Notes: generated by a model not told the origin, from the letters alone. Counted from the first letter of the stretch, positions 1-7,328 are shown. The stretch: DNA of 13,252 nucleotides from JBEKJU01 sp050011095 (GCA_050011095.1 JBEKJU010000075.1:1-13252); one strand, 5' to 3'. Program-made: numbers and translations.

Positions 1-822
1 GACGAGCAGGGAGATGTCGGACGTGGTTCCGCCGATATCTACCACAACGGAATTCAAAGGTCCCAGGCATAAGGCCGCGCCGCCCATGGTGCTGGCCGCA
101 GGCCCTGAAAACACGGTTTCGCAGGGTCTTTTCCGGCTGGCTTCCAGCGTAGTGGTGCCGCCATCGGCCTTTAAGATATGAAGCTCGCAACCCGGAATTC
201 GGGTGCCTGTGGCTGTCTCAATCCCATCGGCAAAGCGGTTCCATTCCCTCATAGTCATAGCCGTATAATAGCAGGTCACGGCGCGGCGCGGGAAATTGAG
301 GCGTCCGGAAATCTCGTTGCTGGTGCATACATCTATATGGGCATAACGTGTCTGAACCATTTCCTTGATGAGCATTTCATGCCCGTCATTGCGATTGGAA
401 AACTTCCCCGCAACAGCCACCCTCTGAATGCCTGCCCGGTCAATCTCGTGCAGGACCTCTTCGATCTCTTTTTTGTCCGGTGGTTCGATCTGTCTGCCGC
501 GAAAATCGATGCTGCCTTTCAGGAAATAGGTATCGGGGCTGATCTGGTAGGCTGAAAAGGGAAGCCCGCTGCCGGGTAGAAGCAGGAGTGCTGTACGTTC
601 TCCCTGTCCCGTGGCCAGAAGATTGGTCACGAGTGTGGTGCTTAGAACGATCCTTTGGATGCTTTTCGCTTTCCCGTGGGAGAGAAGCTCATCCAGCACC
701 AGAAGGAGCGTCCCTTTCAAATCACTCTCGTCCGTAAGATGCTTCACGCTGTGGATCACCGTCCCTTCCGAAAAAAGGACCCCATCCGTATAGGTACCGC
801 CAACATCGATGCCGATCAACAC
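1..822 (-). CDS. Hydantoinase/oxoprolinase family protein, N-terminal part (runs off left edge)
   Basis: The reverse strand is open for 274 codons from 822 to the window edge. It carries the two phosphate-binding motifs of the HyuA/acetate-kinase-like ATPase fold: IDVGGTYTD at residues 5-13 and VVVDIGGTTSDI at 259-270. Between them lie the family signatures STTLVTN (about 60-66), KADGG (218-222) and SGPAAS (239-244). Members use ATP to open cyclic amides (hydantoins, 5-oxoproline) or act as a subunit of ketone carboxylases; the exact substrate cannot be told. The GTG at 822 is chosen because GGAGGTGA lies 7 nt upstream; a GTG at 831 directly abuts the Shine-Dalgarno sequence and is less likely. 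Family members usually have about 500-700 residues, so more than half is outside the window. It is divergent from the riboswitch-protease gene, 580 bp away. A hyuB-like partner would be expected downstream, beyond the edge. Confidence 0.93.
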   Translation of the reverse strand, partial: MLIGIDVGGTYTDGVLFSEGTVIHSVKHLTDESDLKGTLLLVLDELLSHGKAKSIQRIVLSTTLVTNLLATGQGERTALLLLPGSGLPFSAYQISPDTYFLKGSIDFRGRQIEPPDKKEIEEVLHEIDRAGIQRVAVAGKFSNRNDGHEMLIKEMVQTRYAHIDVCTSNEISGRLNFPRRAVTCYYTAMTMREWNRFADGIETATGTRIPGCELHILKADGGTTTLEASRKRPCETVFSGPAASTMGGAALCLGPLNSVVVDIGGTTSDISLLV

Positions 823-1145
823 GTCTGTCACCTCCGCCTTTCACCCACTTGCGGACTTTGAACATGCATCCTGTCCGCTCCACAATGGGGATTCTACGTT
901 CTGGTCATCCTTCGCTCGAAAGCCGCCCTGATCGGTGCTTTTACCTTGCTTAATCGGGGCCGGGATGCCGACGGGGAGCCATGTATTCCGTAATGGGAAG
1001 TCGCATAGCGCCCCAATGGAAGAAAACGATGATCTCCCCGTCTACCTTGATCATACCTTACGCAGCCTCTTTTATCACCCTCCTTTTTGGGACGCCATAC
1101 TTACCCACATAGTATCGGTACGCCAAGAATTTCCTGAAAAAAGGC
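823..1145. other. Intergenic spacer without a convincing gene
   Basis: This spacer separates the divergent hydantoinase gene and the riboswitch leader. Open frames across it lack ribosome binding sites and resemble no family I recognise. On the reverse strand a TAGAAT hexamer at 891-896 could be the -10 of the hydantoinase gene, but its -35 is poor, so no promoter is called. Confidence 0.5.
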
Positions 1146-1174
1146 TTAAGGTTCGCCAGCCGGCTGCCGATAAT
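1146..1174 (+). promoter_or_regulatory. Putative sigma70 promoter of the riboswitch leader
   Basis: A -10-like GATAAT (1169-1174) follows TTAAGG (1146-1151) with a 17-bp spacer. The -35 is weak (3 of 6 matches). The predicted transcript start near 1181 falls just before the first base of the riboswitch fold, which supports the call. Confidence 0.4.
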
Positions 1175-1181
1175 ACAAATG

Positions 1182-1275
1182 AGAACCGTAAAGGGCATAC
1201 CATACCGAAAGGATGGGACGCAAAACCACTGGCCTAAAACCCCTTGAGGGTATGGCAGCAGGGTTGCCGGGGAAG
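1182..1275 (+). ncRNA. GEMM-I cyclic-di-GMP riboswitch
   Basis: The sequence matches the GEMM-I aptamer from end to end. AGGGCA occurs at 1192-1197. A stem (1200-1206 with 1211-1216, one bulged A) is capped by a GAAA tetraloop at 1207-1210. GGGACGCAAA, the conserved joining segment, follows at 1215-1224. The second arm carries CCTAAA (1234-1239 region) opposite TATGG (1251-1255), close to the classical 11-nt GNRA tetraloop receptor, and GGGTTGCCGG closes the fold. These RNAs bind bis-(3'-5')-cyclic di-GMP and control the gene below. The J1/2 segment keeps the G that contacts the ligand in c-di-GMP-selective members, so c-di-GMP rather than cGAMP is inferred. No U-tract terminator is evident in the 130 bases between aptamer and start codon, so the on/off mechanism is unclear. 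Confidence 0.9.
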
Positions 1276-1404
1276 CAAAATCTCGCAGTCACTACCCCAC
1301 TTTCCTTAAAGGTTCCATTCTATCTCGCATACCGTGGTGAGAGAACATGGATCGGTCCTGACTTATTTGAAAATTCATGTATTACAAACATACACGGAGG
1401 AGGG

Positions 1405-2946
1405 ATGAAACGACACAAGTGTTTCTTGGTGATGGTCCTTTCGGGTATCATATGGGCGTTCAATGGTTCAGGGGCGTTCGCCCACGATCTCTACGACGTC
1501 CAGCAGGCCAATCAGGAGAAGGGAGCAAGGTGGATCGCCGGCGAGACGGACATTTCTCGTATGCCGGACGCACAAAGAAGACTCCGGTTAGGCCAAGCGA
1601 AGAACACAAACACCATGGGGATGCCGATCGTTGGCACTCCTACGCCTCGGGAGGTCGCCACCTATCCTACGGCTCTGGATTGGCGAAATAACGGTGGTGA
1701 TTATGTAACCCCCGTCGAAGACCAGGGAGACTGCGGATCGTGTTGGGCTTTTTCAAGCGTCGCGGCCCTTGATTCGGCTGTGCTTATTTCAACCAAGCAG
1801 CCTGGGGGTATTGTCGAGGAATCCGAACAGATTATGCTCTCCTGCAGCGGCGCGGGAACGTGCAATGGCGGCACAACGAATGCCGCAGCTGAATGGCTGA
1901 GAAGTATCGGCGACGCTCCGGAAAGCTACTATCCCTACACCGCGACCAATGGCTCATGTGCCAAAGCTCTCTCGGGATGGCAGGCACAGGCAAAAAAGAT
2001 CGCTTCATGGGCCTGGGTGACAACCACGTCTCCAACGGTCAATGCGCTCAAAGCCGGCCTTAACACCTATGGGCCGCTCGTCGTAACCATGGAAGTCTAT
2101 CAGGATTTCTACTACTACACCTCCGGGGTCTACCACCATACGAGCGGCGGTCTCGAAGGCGGCCATGCGATACTGCTGGTAGGCTATAACGACGCCGAAC
2201 AATATTTTATCGTGAAAAACAGCTGGGGCACCACCTGGGGCGAACAGGGTTTTTTCCAGATCGCGTACTCCGAGCTCACGGACGCGGTGCAGTTCGGCGC
2301 GTATGCGATCGGCTACACGATGAGTGCACCGCCGGCGAGTTGCACGTACTCGATATCTTCCGCGGGTACCACCATACCTATCACCGGCGGGACGGGGACG
2401 ATAAGCGTTTACACGGCCGGCAGTAACTGCAAGTGGACCGCCACGTCGTCAGAACCGTGGATACAGGTGACATCCGGGGCATCAGGGACTGGCAACGGTA
2501 CGGTCTCTTTTTCCGTCTCTCCCAACAGCCCTACCGCAAACCAAGGGGCTCCTTCCAGGACGGGAGCGATCTCGGTTGCGGGATATACACATACCGTGAC
2601 CCAGCAGGATCTCGCGTGCACCTACACAGTCGCTCTGGAGACATCCGGAACCGGGGCGTTTTCCAACCAGATCGACGTTTATCCCTCCAACCCGCGGTGC
2701 ACGTGGACTGCCTCACCGCAGGTGTCTTGGATCAGCGTGACATCCGGGGCATCGGGGACGGGCAACGGCGTCGTGAAATTCGCCATGCAGCCGAGTACAT
2801 CGGTATCGGCCCGGATGGGCGGCCTCAACGTCGCGGGACAGTCATTTCAATTCCTGCAGGATGCCGGAGTCTCCTGTAGTTACACCGTCCCCCCGGCACC
2901 GTCAGAGCAACAAAAAGCGGGGGGGTCGCATCAAAGCTCTCCTTGA
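1405..2946 (+). CDS. Secreted papain-like (C1A) cysteine protease with BACON repeats
   Basis: The product has 513 residues. The first 26 form a signal peptide (basic MKRHK, hydrophobic core, GAFA cleavage region), so it is exported. The C1A domain spans about 90-306: oxyanion Gln107 and nucleophile Cys113 in DQGDCGSCWAF, His254 in EGGHAILLVGYN, and Asn272 in VKNSWGTTWG, so the catalytic set is complete. Residues 27-88 may be a short propeptide. Two BACON-like beta-sandwich repeats follow (about 313-402 and 405-489), each starting C-[TS]-Y and sharing VTSGASGTGNG. A third starts at Cys491 but stops after 23 residues, probably by frameshift. BACON domains are thought to bind glycans or mucin. 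The ATG at 1405 is preferred to the in-frame upstream ATG at 1213 because GGAGGAGGG lies just before it, the signal peptide begins there, and 1213 lies inside the riboswitch. Control by the upstream c-di-GMP riboswitch is expected. Confidence 0.92.
   Translation: MKRHKCFLVMVLSGIIWAFNGSGAFAHDLYDVQQANQEKGARWIAGETDISRMPDAQRRLRLGQAKNTNTMGMPIVGTPTPREVATYPTALDWRNNGGDYVTPVEDQGDCGSCWAFSSVAALDSAVLISTKQPGGIVEESEQIMLSCSGAGTCNGGTTNAAAEWLRSIGDAPESYYPYTATNGSCAKALSGWQAQAKKIASWAWVTTTSPTVNALKAGLNTYGPLVVTMEVYQDFYYYTSGVYHHTSGGLEGGHAILLVGYNDAEQYFIVKNSWGTTWGEQGFFQIAYSELTDAVQFGAYAIGYTMSAPPASCTYSISSAGTTIPITGGTGTISVYTAGSNCKWTATSSEPWIQVTSGASGTGNGTVSFSVSPNSPTANQGAPSRTGAISVAGYTHTVTQQDLACTYTVALETSGTGAFSNQIDVYPSNPRCTWTASPQVSWISVTSGASGTGNGVVKFAMQPSTSVSARMGGLNVAGQSFQFLQDAGVSCSYTVPPAPSEQQKAGGSHQSSP
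2467..2768 (+). repeat. Tandem BACON-coding repeat
   Basis: A 32-bp stretch at 2467-2498 recurs at 2737-2768 with two differences. The offset is exactly 270 bp, or 90 codons. It encodes VTSGASGTGNG in both copies and marks internal domain duplication in the protease gene; the near-identity at DNA level suggests recent duplication or gene conversion. Confidence 0.85.
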
Positions 2947-2960
2947 CGTGGAATTACCGA

Positions 2961-3025
2961 GGCACCCGCACGCCGGTACCCGGTCGCCCCCTCCGGCAGC
3001 GAAGCGCGACCCGCAAGCGGGTGCC
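2961..3025. repeat. Inverted repeat downstream of the protease gene
   Basis: GGCACCCGC (2961-2969) is perfectly complementary to GCGGGTGCC (3017-3025). The right arm can alternatively pair with ACCCGC at 3009-3014 across a 2-base turn. It lies between the convergent protease and cfa genes and could end transcription from either side, but neither side has a U-tract, so it is called a repeat and not a terminator. Confidence 0.5.
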
Positions 3026-3126
3026 CCGGCCTCCCCCTCATGAAAAGGAAGGACCGAAGGCGAAAAGAGACGCCTGGCTCTGCAGAATGCCCTATGGATC
3101 GGAATGAAGGCGTTGAGGAGCACGCC

Positions 3127-4317
3127 TCAAGGCAAGTAGAGATGATCCCTAGTCAAGGGGAGCGTATTATTGAGCCCGTTGGTAAAGAGTATCTGGTAGA
3201 GTCTGATATCGCCCCACCGGAAAGCCGCGGCGCTGCCCTTCAGATATATGCGCCACATACGCACGAGTCTCGAATCGAACATTCTCTCGATTGTCGACGC
3301 GTGAGCCTCAAGCCGTTTACCCCACTCATCGAGGGTGGCCGCATAATGAAGGCGGAGATTTTCGATGTCGAGGGGAACGAGCTTTTTTCGCCCCATAGCG
3401 CGTATCACACGGTCGAGTATCGGAATATGGGCTCCGGGGAAAATATACCTCATAGTCCACGGGTCCTCGGCCGTATCACGTTCCTTTCCTACGGTATGGA
3501 GAAGACCGATACCGCCCTGCCGCAAGAGGTTTACCGTCTTTTCCATGAATGTGGGAATAAATCCTCTCCCCACATGCTCGAACATACCGATGGAAACGAA
3601 TTTATCGAATTGACCTGTGAGGTTTCGATAGTCTTCACGGAGAATGGTGATATTTTTTTTCAGCCCTTCCCGCGCGACCTTTTCCTCGGCGTAACGAGCC
3701 TGGTGCTCCGAGAGGGTGCATCCAACGCCGCTTACCCCGTAGTGACGGGCGGCGTAAAGGAGCATACCGCCCCATCCGCATCCGATGTCTACCAGTGTTT
3801 CGCCTGCCTTGAGGTGGAGTTTTTTGCAGATGTACTCGTACTTCTGCTGCTGCGCCTGTTCAAGGGTATCGGCCTCGCTTCTGAAATAGGCACACGAATA
3901 GGTCAAGCTCTCATCAAGGTATTGCCTGAAGAAATCATCTCCGAGGTCATAGTGGTGCGCAATGTTTGTGGGCGATCTTTTTGTCGTATTGAGGGACTTC
4001 AGGTGCTGAAGGAGAACAGCCGCCTTTGTCTTGAGTGAGAGCTTCATGTCCTGGACCTGTGGATCCATGCCCAGACGGAGAAGCTGCTCAAAATCACCTT
4101 CCACGTCTATATTTCCTGTTACATATTGTTCCCTGAACCCAGTTGCCCCTCTCCTGAAAATGCTCTTTGCCCCATCTTCCGCGGTAAAGACGATCGTAAA
4201 GACGGGCAGGCCGTTCCCGAACGCTTCTGAGTCACCGTCCCAAAAACGCACTGCGAAGGGGATTTCGGGGAGATTACGGCTTAATGTCCGAAGCAACTCT
4301 TGAAGGGTTTCTTTCAT
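3127..4317 (-). CDS. cfa: Cyclopropane-fatty-acyl-phospholipid synthase
   Basis: This S-adenosylmethionine-dependent enzyme adds a methylene group across the double bond of unsaturated acyl chains in membrane phospholipids. From ATG 4317 it has 396 residues, close to the 382 of E. coli Cfa. Visible features are HHYDLGDDFF (121-130), YSCAYF (140-145), the SAM-binding loop VDIGCGWGG (176-184), MFEHVG (245-250), LLHTVG (272-277), LHYAATLDEW (323-332) and a C-terminal RWGD...LYQILF block. The residues known to hold the bicarbonate ion in the E. coli enzyme appear conserved: Cys142, Glu247, His274, Tyr325, with Val276 where E. coli has Ile268. An in-frame GTG at 4335 would add six residues; GGGAGG sits close to the ATG, so ATG is preferred, not certain. 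It is transcribed alone from the promoter at 4381-4410, toward the protease gene. Confidence 0.95.
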   Translation of the reverse strand: MKETLQELLRTLSRNLPEIPFAVRFWDGDSEAFGNGLPVFTIVFTAEDGAKSIFRRGATGFREQYVTGNIDVEGDFEQLLRLGMDPQVQDMKLSLKTKAAVLLQHLKSLNTTKRSPTNIAHHYDLGDDFFRQYLDESLTYSCAYFRSEADTLEQAQQQKYEYICKKLHLKAGETLVDIGCGWGGMLLYAARHYGVSGVGCTLSEHQARYAEEKVAREGLKKNITILREDYRNLTGQFDKFVSIGMFEHVGRGFIPTFMEKTVNLLRQGGIGLLHTVGKERDTAEDPWTMRYIFPGAHIPILDRVIRAMGRKKLVPLDIENLRLHYAATLDEWGKRLEAHASTIERMFDSRLVRMWRIYLKGSAAAFRWGDIRLYQILFTNGLNNTLPLTRDHLYLP

Positions 4318-4380
4318 ACCCCTCCCGTGGCTCACTGAATAGACCTTCGCTTAAAAACACGGCGTCCGAGCTATAAAAAC

Positions 4381-4410
4381 ATGATATGGGATTCCCCTCA
4401 TATTTGTCAA
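4381..4410 (-). promoter_or_regulatory. Sigma70-type promoter of cfa
   Basis: On the reverse strand TTGACA (4410-4405) and TATCAT (4386-4381) are separated by 18 bp. The -35 is a consensus match and the -10 matches at 5 of 6 positions. Transcription would start near 4374, about 55 bases before the cfa start codon. Confidence 0.75.
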
Positions 4411-4482
4411 CCAACCTTCGGATAGCTTGTGTGAGACAGCCCCTCTAACGGCCCGCCCATCCCTATCACGTCTCCCCCCTCA

Positions 4483-4767
4483 TCAATTCAGCCGCGCGTA
4501 CGCGGCTCGGGATACGCTTGTGGCAAACTGCGAAAAGAGTTTTTTTATCGGGCCGGCTTCGGCCAGGCCCAACACGTTTCGCATAGCAGCCGCATCGCTG
4601 AATATCATCTCTTTGACGAATCTTGTCGATGCCTCCGATGATTGCCACACGCGATAGGCCTCGCACCCACGGGATTCCCAGAATGGTTTGATCTCGTCCC
4701 TGGTGATCCTCAGATAGTCATCCTGTTTCTCCACGGGGACCTCATAGGTATAAAGAACCATCATCAT
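4483..4767 (-). CDS. Small ABM-like (dimeric alpha/beta barrel) protein
   Basis: The product has 94 residues. A predicted strand (MMMVLYTYEVP), a helix (KQDDYLRITRDEIKPFWESRG), a strand with CEAYRVWQSS, then RFVKEMIFSD and a long helix follow the ferredoxin-like pattern of antibiotic-biosynthesis-monooxygenase (ABM)/EthD-type proteins, usually homodimers. I cannot assign a substrate; several members have no enzymatic role. The ATG at 4767 is chosen among three consecutive ATGs because GGGAGGTG lies 7 nt upstream; longer versions starting at 4884 would place this Shine-Dalgarno sequence inside the gene. It ends 166 bases before cfa in the same direction, and cfa has its own promoter in between, so co-transcription is not required. 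Confidence 0.75.
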   Translation of the reverse strand: MMMVLYTYEVPVEKQDDYLRITRDEIKPFWESRGCEAYRVWQSSEASTRFVKEMIFSDAAAMRNVLGLAEAGPIKKLFSQFATSVSRAAYARLN

Positions 4768-5242
4768 ATCAACACCTCCCATATTCGATGTATAACGCTT
4801 CTCACCCGGCTGCAAATCCTTCAGTTCTTCGTAGTAGCACGTGGACAACGCCTTCGGCCTCGCCCGGGCAGGCGCAGAGGCCAAACAGGTCGGCCTTCAG
4901 CTCCTGCTTCACCTCGTGCAATTCGCCGACGACAATCATTATGGCAACGGCATCCATCGAAGGCAAAGAGATCAGCGCCCACGGCTTCGGGCAGGCCGCC
5001 CCGATACGTAAAGAGGGGGGAATTTGGCGTTGTCTACCAGCGCTCCAAGGCCGAACGTCGCCTCCGGGATTGTTCCGGATGCTGGACTTATTTTAGCACG
5101 AATACCTACCGAGGAAAAACCGATGCGACGATAGGGCGCCGTATAAGGAGAGGGGGGCGCCAGTGCGCATTACCGGGTGACGACGGACAGAGAGGACCTC
5201 GTCGAGCACACGGAAAGGGCCGTCGGGTAGGTCCCGGAGCCG
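4768..5242. other. Gene-poor spacer
   Basis: No gene is convincing here. Several overlapping open frames occur on both strands because the sequence is GC-rich, but they lack ribosome binding sites. The most protein-like is a 51-codon reverse-strand frame at 4802-4957 with an alternating hydrophobic start (MDAVAIMIVVGELHEV); it has no Shine-Dalgarno sequence and may be gene debris. Confidence 0.4.
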
Positions 5243-5421
5243 TCAGGGCACGACGTCCGGATTGATGATTCACTCTCTACGCCCCGGTCCGCTCCGGTTT
5301 TTCTCATACACACCATGCCGGCCATGCGGAAATTGACCACGGCCCTTTCGGGGTCGTCGCAGGGCAGCATGGCAGAGAGGCGGGCCAGATACGGCAGATG
5401 GCCGACGAGCGACAGTCTCCA
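5243..5421 (-). pseudogene. sixA: Decayed C-terminal fragment of a SixA-type phosphohistidine phosphatase
   Basis: On the reverse strand, WRLSLVGHLPYLARLSAML (from 5421) reads like the second catalytic-histidine segment of SixA (the LVGH-x-P motif). It is followed by DPERAVVNFRMAGMVCM, the usual central strands. The typical C-terminal ending is visible as IINPDVVP plus stop at 5269-5243, but in a different frame and directly after a TGA (5272-5270) where a Trp codon is expected. The gene thus carries a frameshift between about 5273 and 5290 and a nonsense codon. The N-terminal half, with the RHG phosphohistidine motif, is absent upstream. SixA removes phosphate from histidine phosphotransfer domains or from nitrogen-PTS proteins; this copy cannot do so. 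Confidence 0.7.
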
Positions 5422-5497
5422 CCCAGGCGATGAGGGTCGGAAGCGACGCGAGGGGACGGCGCTCCCGGCGGGAAGGCCAAGAGGCATGGATTGGTTT

Positions 5498-5526
5498 TTG
5501 CCTATTGGTACGGGAAGTGGTATTCT
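5498..5526 (+). promoter_or_regulatory. Putative promoter of the LysR gene
   Basis: TTGCCT (5498-5503) and TATTCT (5521-5526) are spaced by 17 bp, giving 4 of 6 matches to each consensus box. The predicted start lies about 45 bases before the GTG codon. Confidence 0.5.
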
Positions 5527-5577
5527 AGGTGAGGTAAAATTCGTGTTCGCTATAAATCGATCAAAGGACGGACGGGC

Positions 5578-6483
5578 GTGATCCCAGATATACCGTATTC
5601 GAAGTTAAAGGTGTTCTACTTCGTGGCCCGTTACGGCAACTATAAGAGGGCGGCCTCTGAGCTGTATATCACCCAGGGGGCGATCAGTCAGCAGTTGAGG
5701 GATCTGGAGCAGCGGCTTGGGAAGGAGCTTCTCGATAAATCGAGCCGAAAGACCCTGCTGACGCCTGATGGGGTGACACTGTACAACCTCATCGCCCCCC
5801 TTGTTGAGAAGTGCGAGACCATACCGCTCGAATTTCAGAGGTTGTCCGGCAGGATAAGCGGCAAGGTCAAGATCGCGACGTGGACCGGCATGCTCCTTTA
5901 TGTCCTGCCCGACTATATAGGGCGGTTCAGAACGACCTATCCCGAATGCGACCTGGTCCTCTTCAATATATCGAGCAAAGATATCCGCTCCATGATCCTG
6001 TCCGGGGAGGCGGACTTCGGAATCGGCTCCATGCAGTCCCTTCCCGCCGATATTGTCGGCCACGAGTTGTGGCGCTTCAACAGGGGCTGTGTTTTCCCCC
6101 TCGACCATCCCCTCTCAAAATTGAAGAAGGTAGGCCTCGATGATATGGCCCGGTACCCTATTGTGATCATTGATAAGGGGGGACCGGGAGGTCAGCAACT
6201 GGAGAACATATTACGCGAGTGTAACCCCGACCTCAAGGTGAGCATGGAAACAACAAGTTGGGAGGTAGCCCTGAAATACGTGGAACTGGGAATCGGCGTG
6301 TCCATGTGCCCCGAGATAGTCATACGCCCGAAAGACAGAAAGCGGATCCGTTTTTACAACATGTCCGATCTGGGAAAGGTCGGGTTCGCCAGACATGGTG
6401 TCCTCATCAAGAAAGGCAAATACCTCTCTCCGGCGGCAAAGGAATTCATCAAGTTCTTATCCCCCGATATCTCCCTTCGATAA
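5578..6483 (+). CDS. LysR family transcriptional regulator
   Basis: At 301 residues it has normal LysR length. The N-terminal winged helix-turn-helix covers about residues 7-66: YSKLKVFYFVARYGNYKRAA, then ASELYITQGAISQQLRDLEQ, then LGKELLDKSSRKTLLTPDG. A linker helix leads to the periplasmic-binding-protein-like effector domain (about 94-290; KVKIATWTGMLLYVLPDYIGRF, GEADFGIGSM, ELGIGVSMCPE). The inducer and target are unknown. LysR proteins usually regulate a divergent neighbour; here the upstream divergent side holds only the sixA remnant, so the original target may be lost or lie elsewhere. The start is GTG at 5578 with only a weak AGGA about 10 nt upstream. The following 195 bases before the next promoter contain a hairpin, so it is probably monocistronic. 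Confidence 0.93.
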   Translation: MIPDIPYSKLKVFYFVARYGNYKRAASELYITQGAISQQLRDLEQRLGKELLDKSSRKTLLTPDGVTLYNLIAPLVEKCETIPLEFQRLSGRISGKVKIATWTGMLLYVLPDYIGRFRTTYPECDLVLFNISSKDIRSMILSGEADFGIGSMQSLPADIVGHELWRFNRGCVFPLDHPLSKLKKVGLDDMARYPIVIIDKGGPGGQQLENILRECNPDLKVSMETTSWEVALKYVELGIGVSMCPEIVIRPKDRKRIRFYNMSDLGKVGFARHGVLIKKGKYLSPAAKEFIKFLSPDISLR

Positions 6484-6588
6484 TGTACTGTCTTACAAAC
6501 GACCGGAGGACGATCCGCCTCACTGAGGGCTAGCGCATAGCATGCGAGAAGTCCCAAAACAGGCCGCTTCACACCACTTTTCCGTGTC

Positions 6589-6635
6589 GTACTACTCTTC
6601 TCACACGGGCTTCTCGGGCGAGTGAAGAGTAGTGC
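6589..6635. repeat. Inverted repeat / hairpin between lysR and the small-gene cluster
   Basis: GTACTACTCTTC (6589-6600) pairs with GAAGAGTAGTGC (6624-6635), 12 bp with one G-U pair, around a 23-base loop. It could be a processing or termination signal for lysR or an operator for the promoter 44 bp downstream. No U-tract follows the stem directly. Confidence 0.55.
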
Positions 6636-6678
6636 TTGAAAGCCAGAAGGATTTTTCCAAAGAATCCGCACATTTTTC

Positions 6679-6707
6679 TTGACACTTCGTGATACAGAGT
6701 ATAACAT
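6679..6707 (+). promoter_or_regulatory. Sigma70-type promoter of the small-gene cluster
   Basis: A consensus TTGACA (6679-6684) is followed by TAACAT (6702-6707) at 17 bp, or by the better-matching TATAAC (6700-6705) at a short 15 bp. The next start codon is about 90 bases downstream. Confidence 0.6.
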
Positions 6708-6802
6708 ATGAACATAGTCTGACAAATTAAGCCATCTGCAAAGGTGGGGCGGAAATCAATCGGTCTCGGGTACTTTTATCTAGGCTTAACCAGAGGTGTC
6801 GT

Positions 6803-7078
6803 ATGAAGACTCGTCTCATTGTCCCGGACTCGGAAGCAGTCAAGGCGGCAGGGACCGGGCGGCGCTCAAGCCTTACCTGGATGACGAATTGCCCCTTGAC
6901 CCCTCACGGTGTCGGAGTGCTTTGTTATACGAACGGCCGTGTTCTCGGCGGCTTAATCTTCCGCATACTTCGCGAGACCCTCGGTGCGATAATCCTGACT
7001 ACTGACCCCGAGAAAGTGCGCGAAACGCTGGAACTGCTGGAAAACAAACCGGGGACGGAGCAAGCGACTCATAACTGA
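6803..7078 (+). CDS. Small protein of unknown function (91 aa)
   Basis: I do not recognise the family. The ATG is preceded by AGAGGT with a 5-nt gap, which decides this start over an overlapping frame beginning at 6796. The chain alternates basic and hydrophobic parts: MKTRLIVPDSEAVKAAG, a hydrophobic GVGVLCYTNGRVLGGLIF centre, then a probable helix TTDPEKVRETLELLENK. It has no signal peptide or clear transmembrane helix. It is followed after 19 bases by the next small gene in the same direction, so the two probably form an operon from the promoter at 6679. Confidence 0.65.
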   Translation: MKTRLIVPDSEAVKAAGTGRRSSLTWMTNCPLTPHGVGVLCYTNGRVLGGLIFRILRETLGAIILTTDPEKVRETLELLENKPGTEQATHN

Positions 7079-7097
7079 GCAAGAATTTAAATCAAGG

Positions 7098-7325
7098 ATG
7101 ACACAGGCTGAGACCATGTGTGGTCTGTCTGACCGACCGGGCTATTACGAGGGGTACATGAGGGGTCTTAGTCGATTCTATCACGGACCGCACTTCGGTA
7201 TCCTCCAGGAGAATGAGGAATGGCTTGGTCTGGTCTACGACTGGGACGAGACCAAGGCCCATCTGGGCCGGGGTTATCAAGACGGCCTGCAGGGCCTCAG
7301 GCCCCATATGTGGATTAATAAGTGA
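7098..7325 (+). CDS. Small protein of unknown function (75 aa)
   Basis: This protein is rich in Gly, Tyr and Trp. It has a repeated-looking pattern: GYYEGYMRGLSRFYHGP near residues 15-31 and GRGYQDGLQGLRPHMW near the end. Between these lies EEWLGLVYDWDETKAHL, which is acidic. The ATG has AAGG immediately upstream, too close for an ideal Shine-Dalgarno sequence; translation may be coupled to the preceding gene 19 bases away. It ends right before a strong hairpin. I can assign no function; the spacing and the hairpin argue that it is real. Confidence 0.65.
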   Translation: MTQAETMCGLSDRPGYYEGYMRGLSRFYHGPHFGILQENEEWLGLVYDWDETKAHLGRGYQDGLQGLRPHMWINK

Positions 7326-7328
7326 CCG

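Noticed and set aside
1213..1404. N-terminal extension of the protease from ATG 1213
   Set aside because: It lies inside the riboswitch aptamer, lacks a Shine-Dalgarno sequence and would place the signal peptide 64 residues in.
2961..3025. Intrinsic terminator between the protease and cfa
   Set aside because: The stem is good but neither strand has a U-tract after it, so it is listed only as an inverted repeat.
3040..4038. Long (332-codon) forward-strand open frame
   Set aside because: It is antisense to the cfa gene, whose catalytic motifs are all on the reverse strand. It has no motifs or ribosome binding site of its own.
4642..5265. 207-codon forward frame across the ABM-like gene and the spacer
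   Set aside because: It is antisense to the ABM-like gene, Arg/Gly/Pro-rich as chance frames in GC-rich DNA are, and has no recognisable motif.
5605..6108. 167-codon reverse frame
   Set aside because: It is a shadow of the LysR gene, whose HTH and effector domain are clear on the forward strand.
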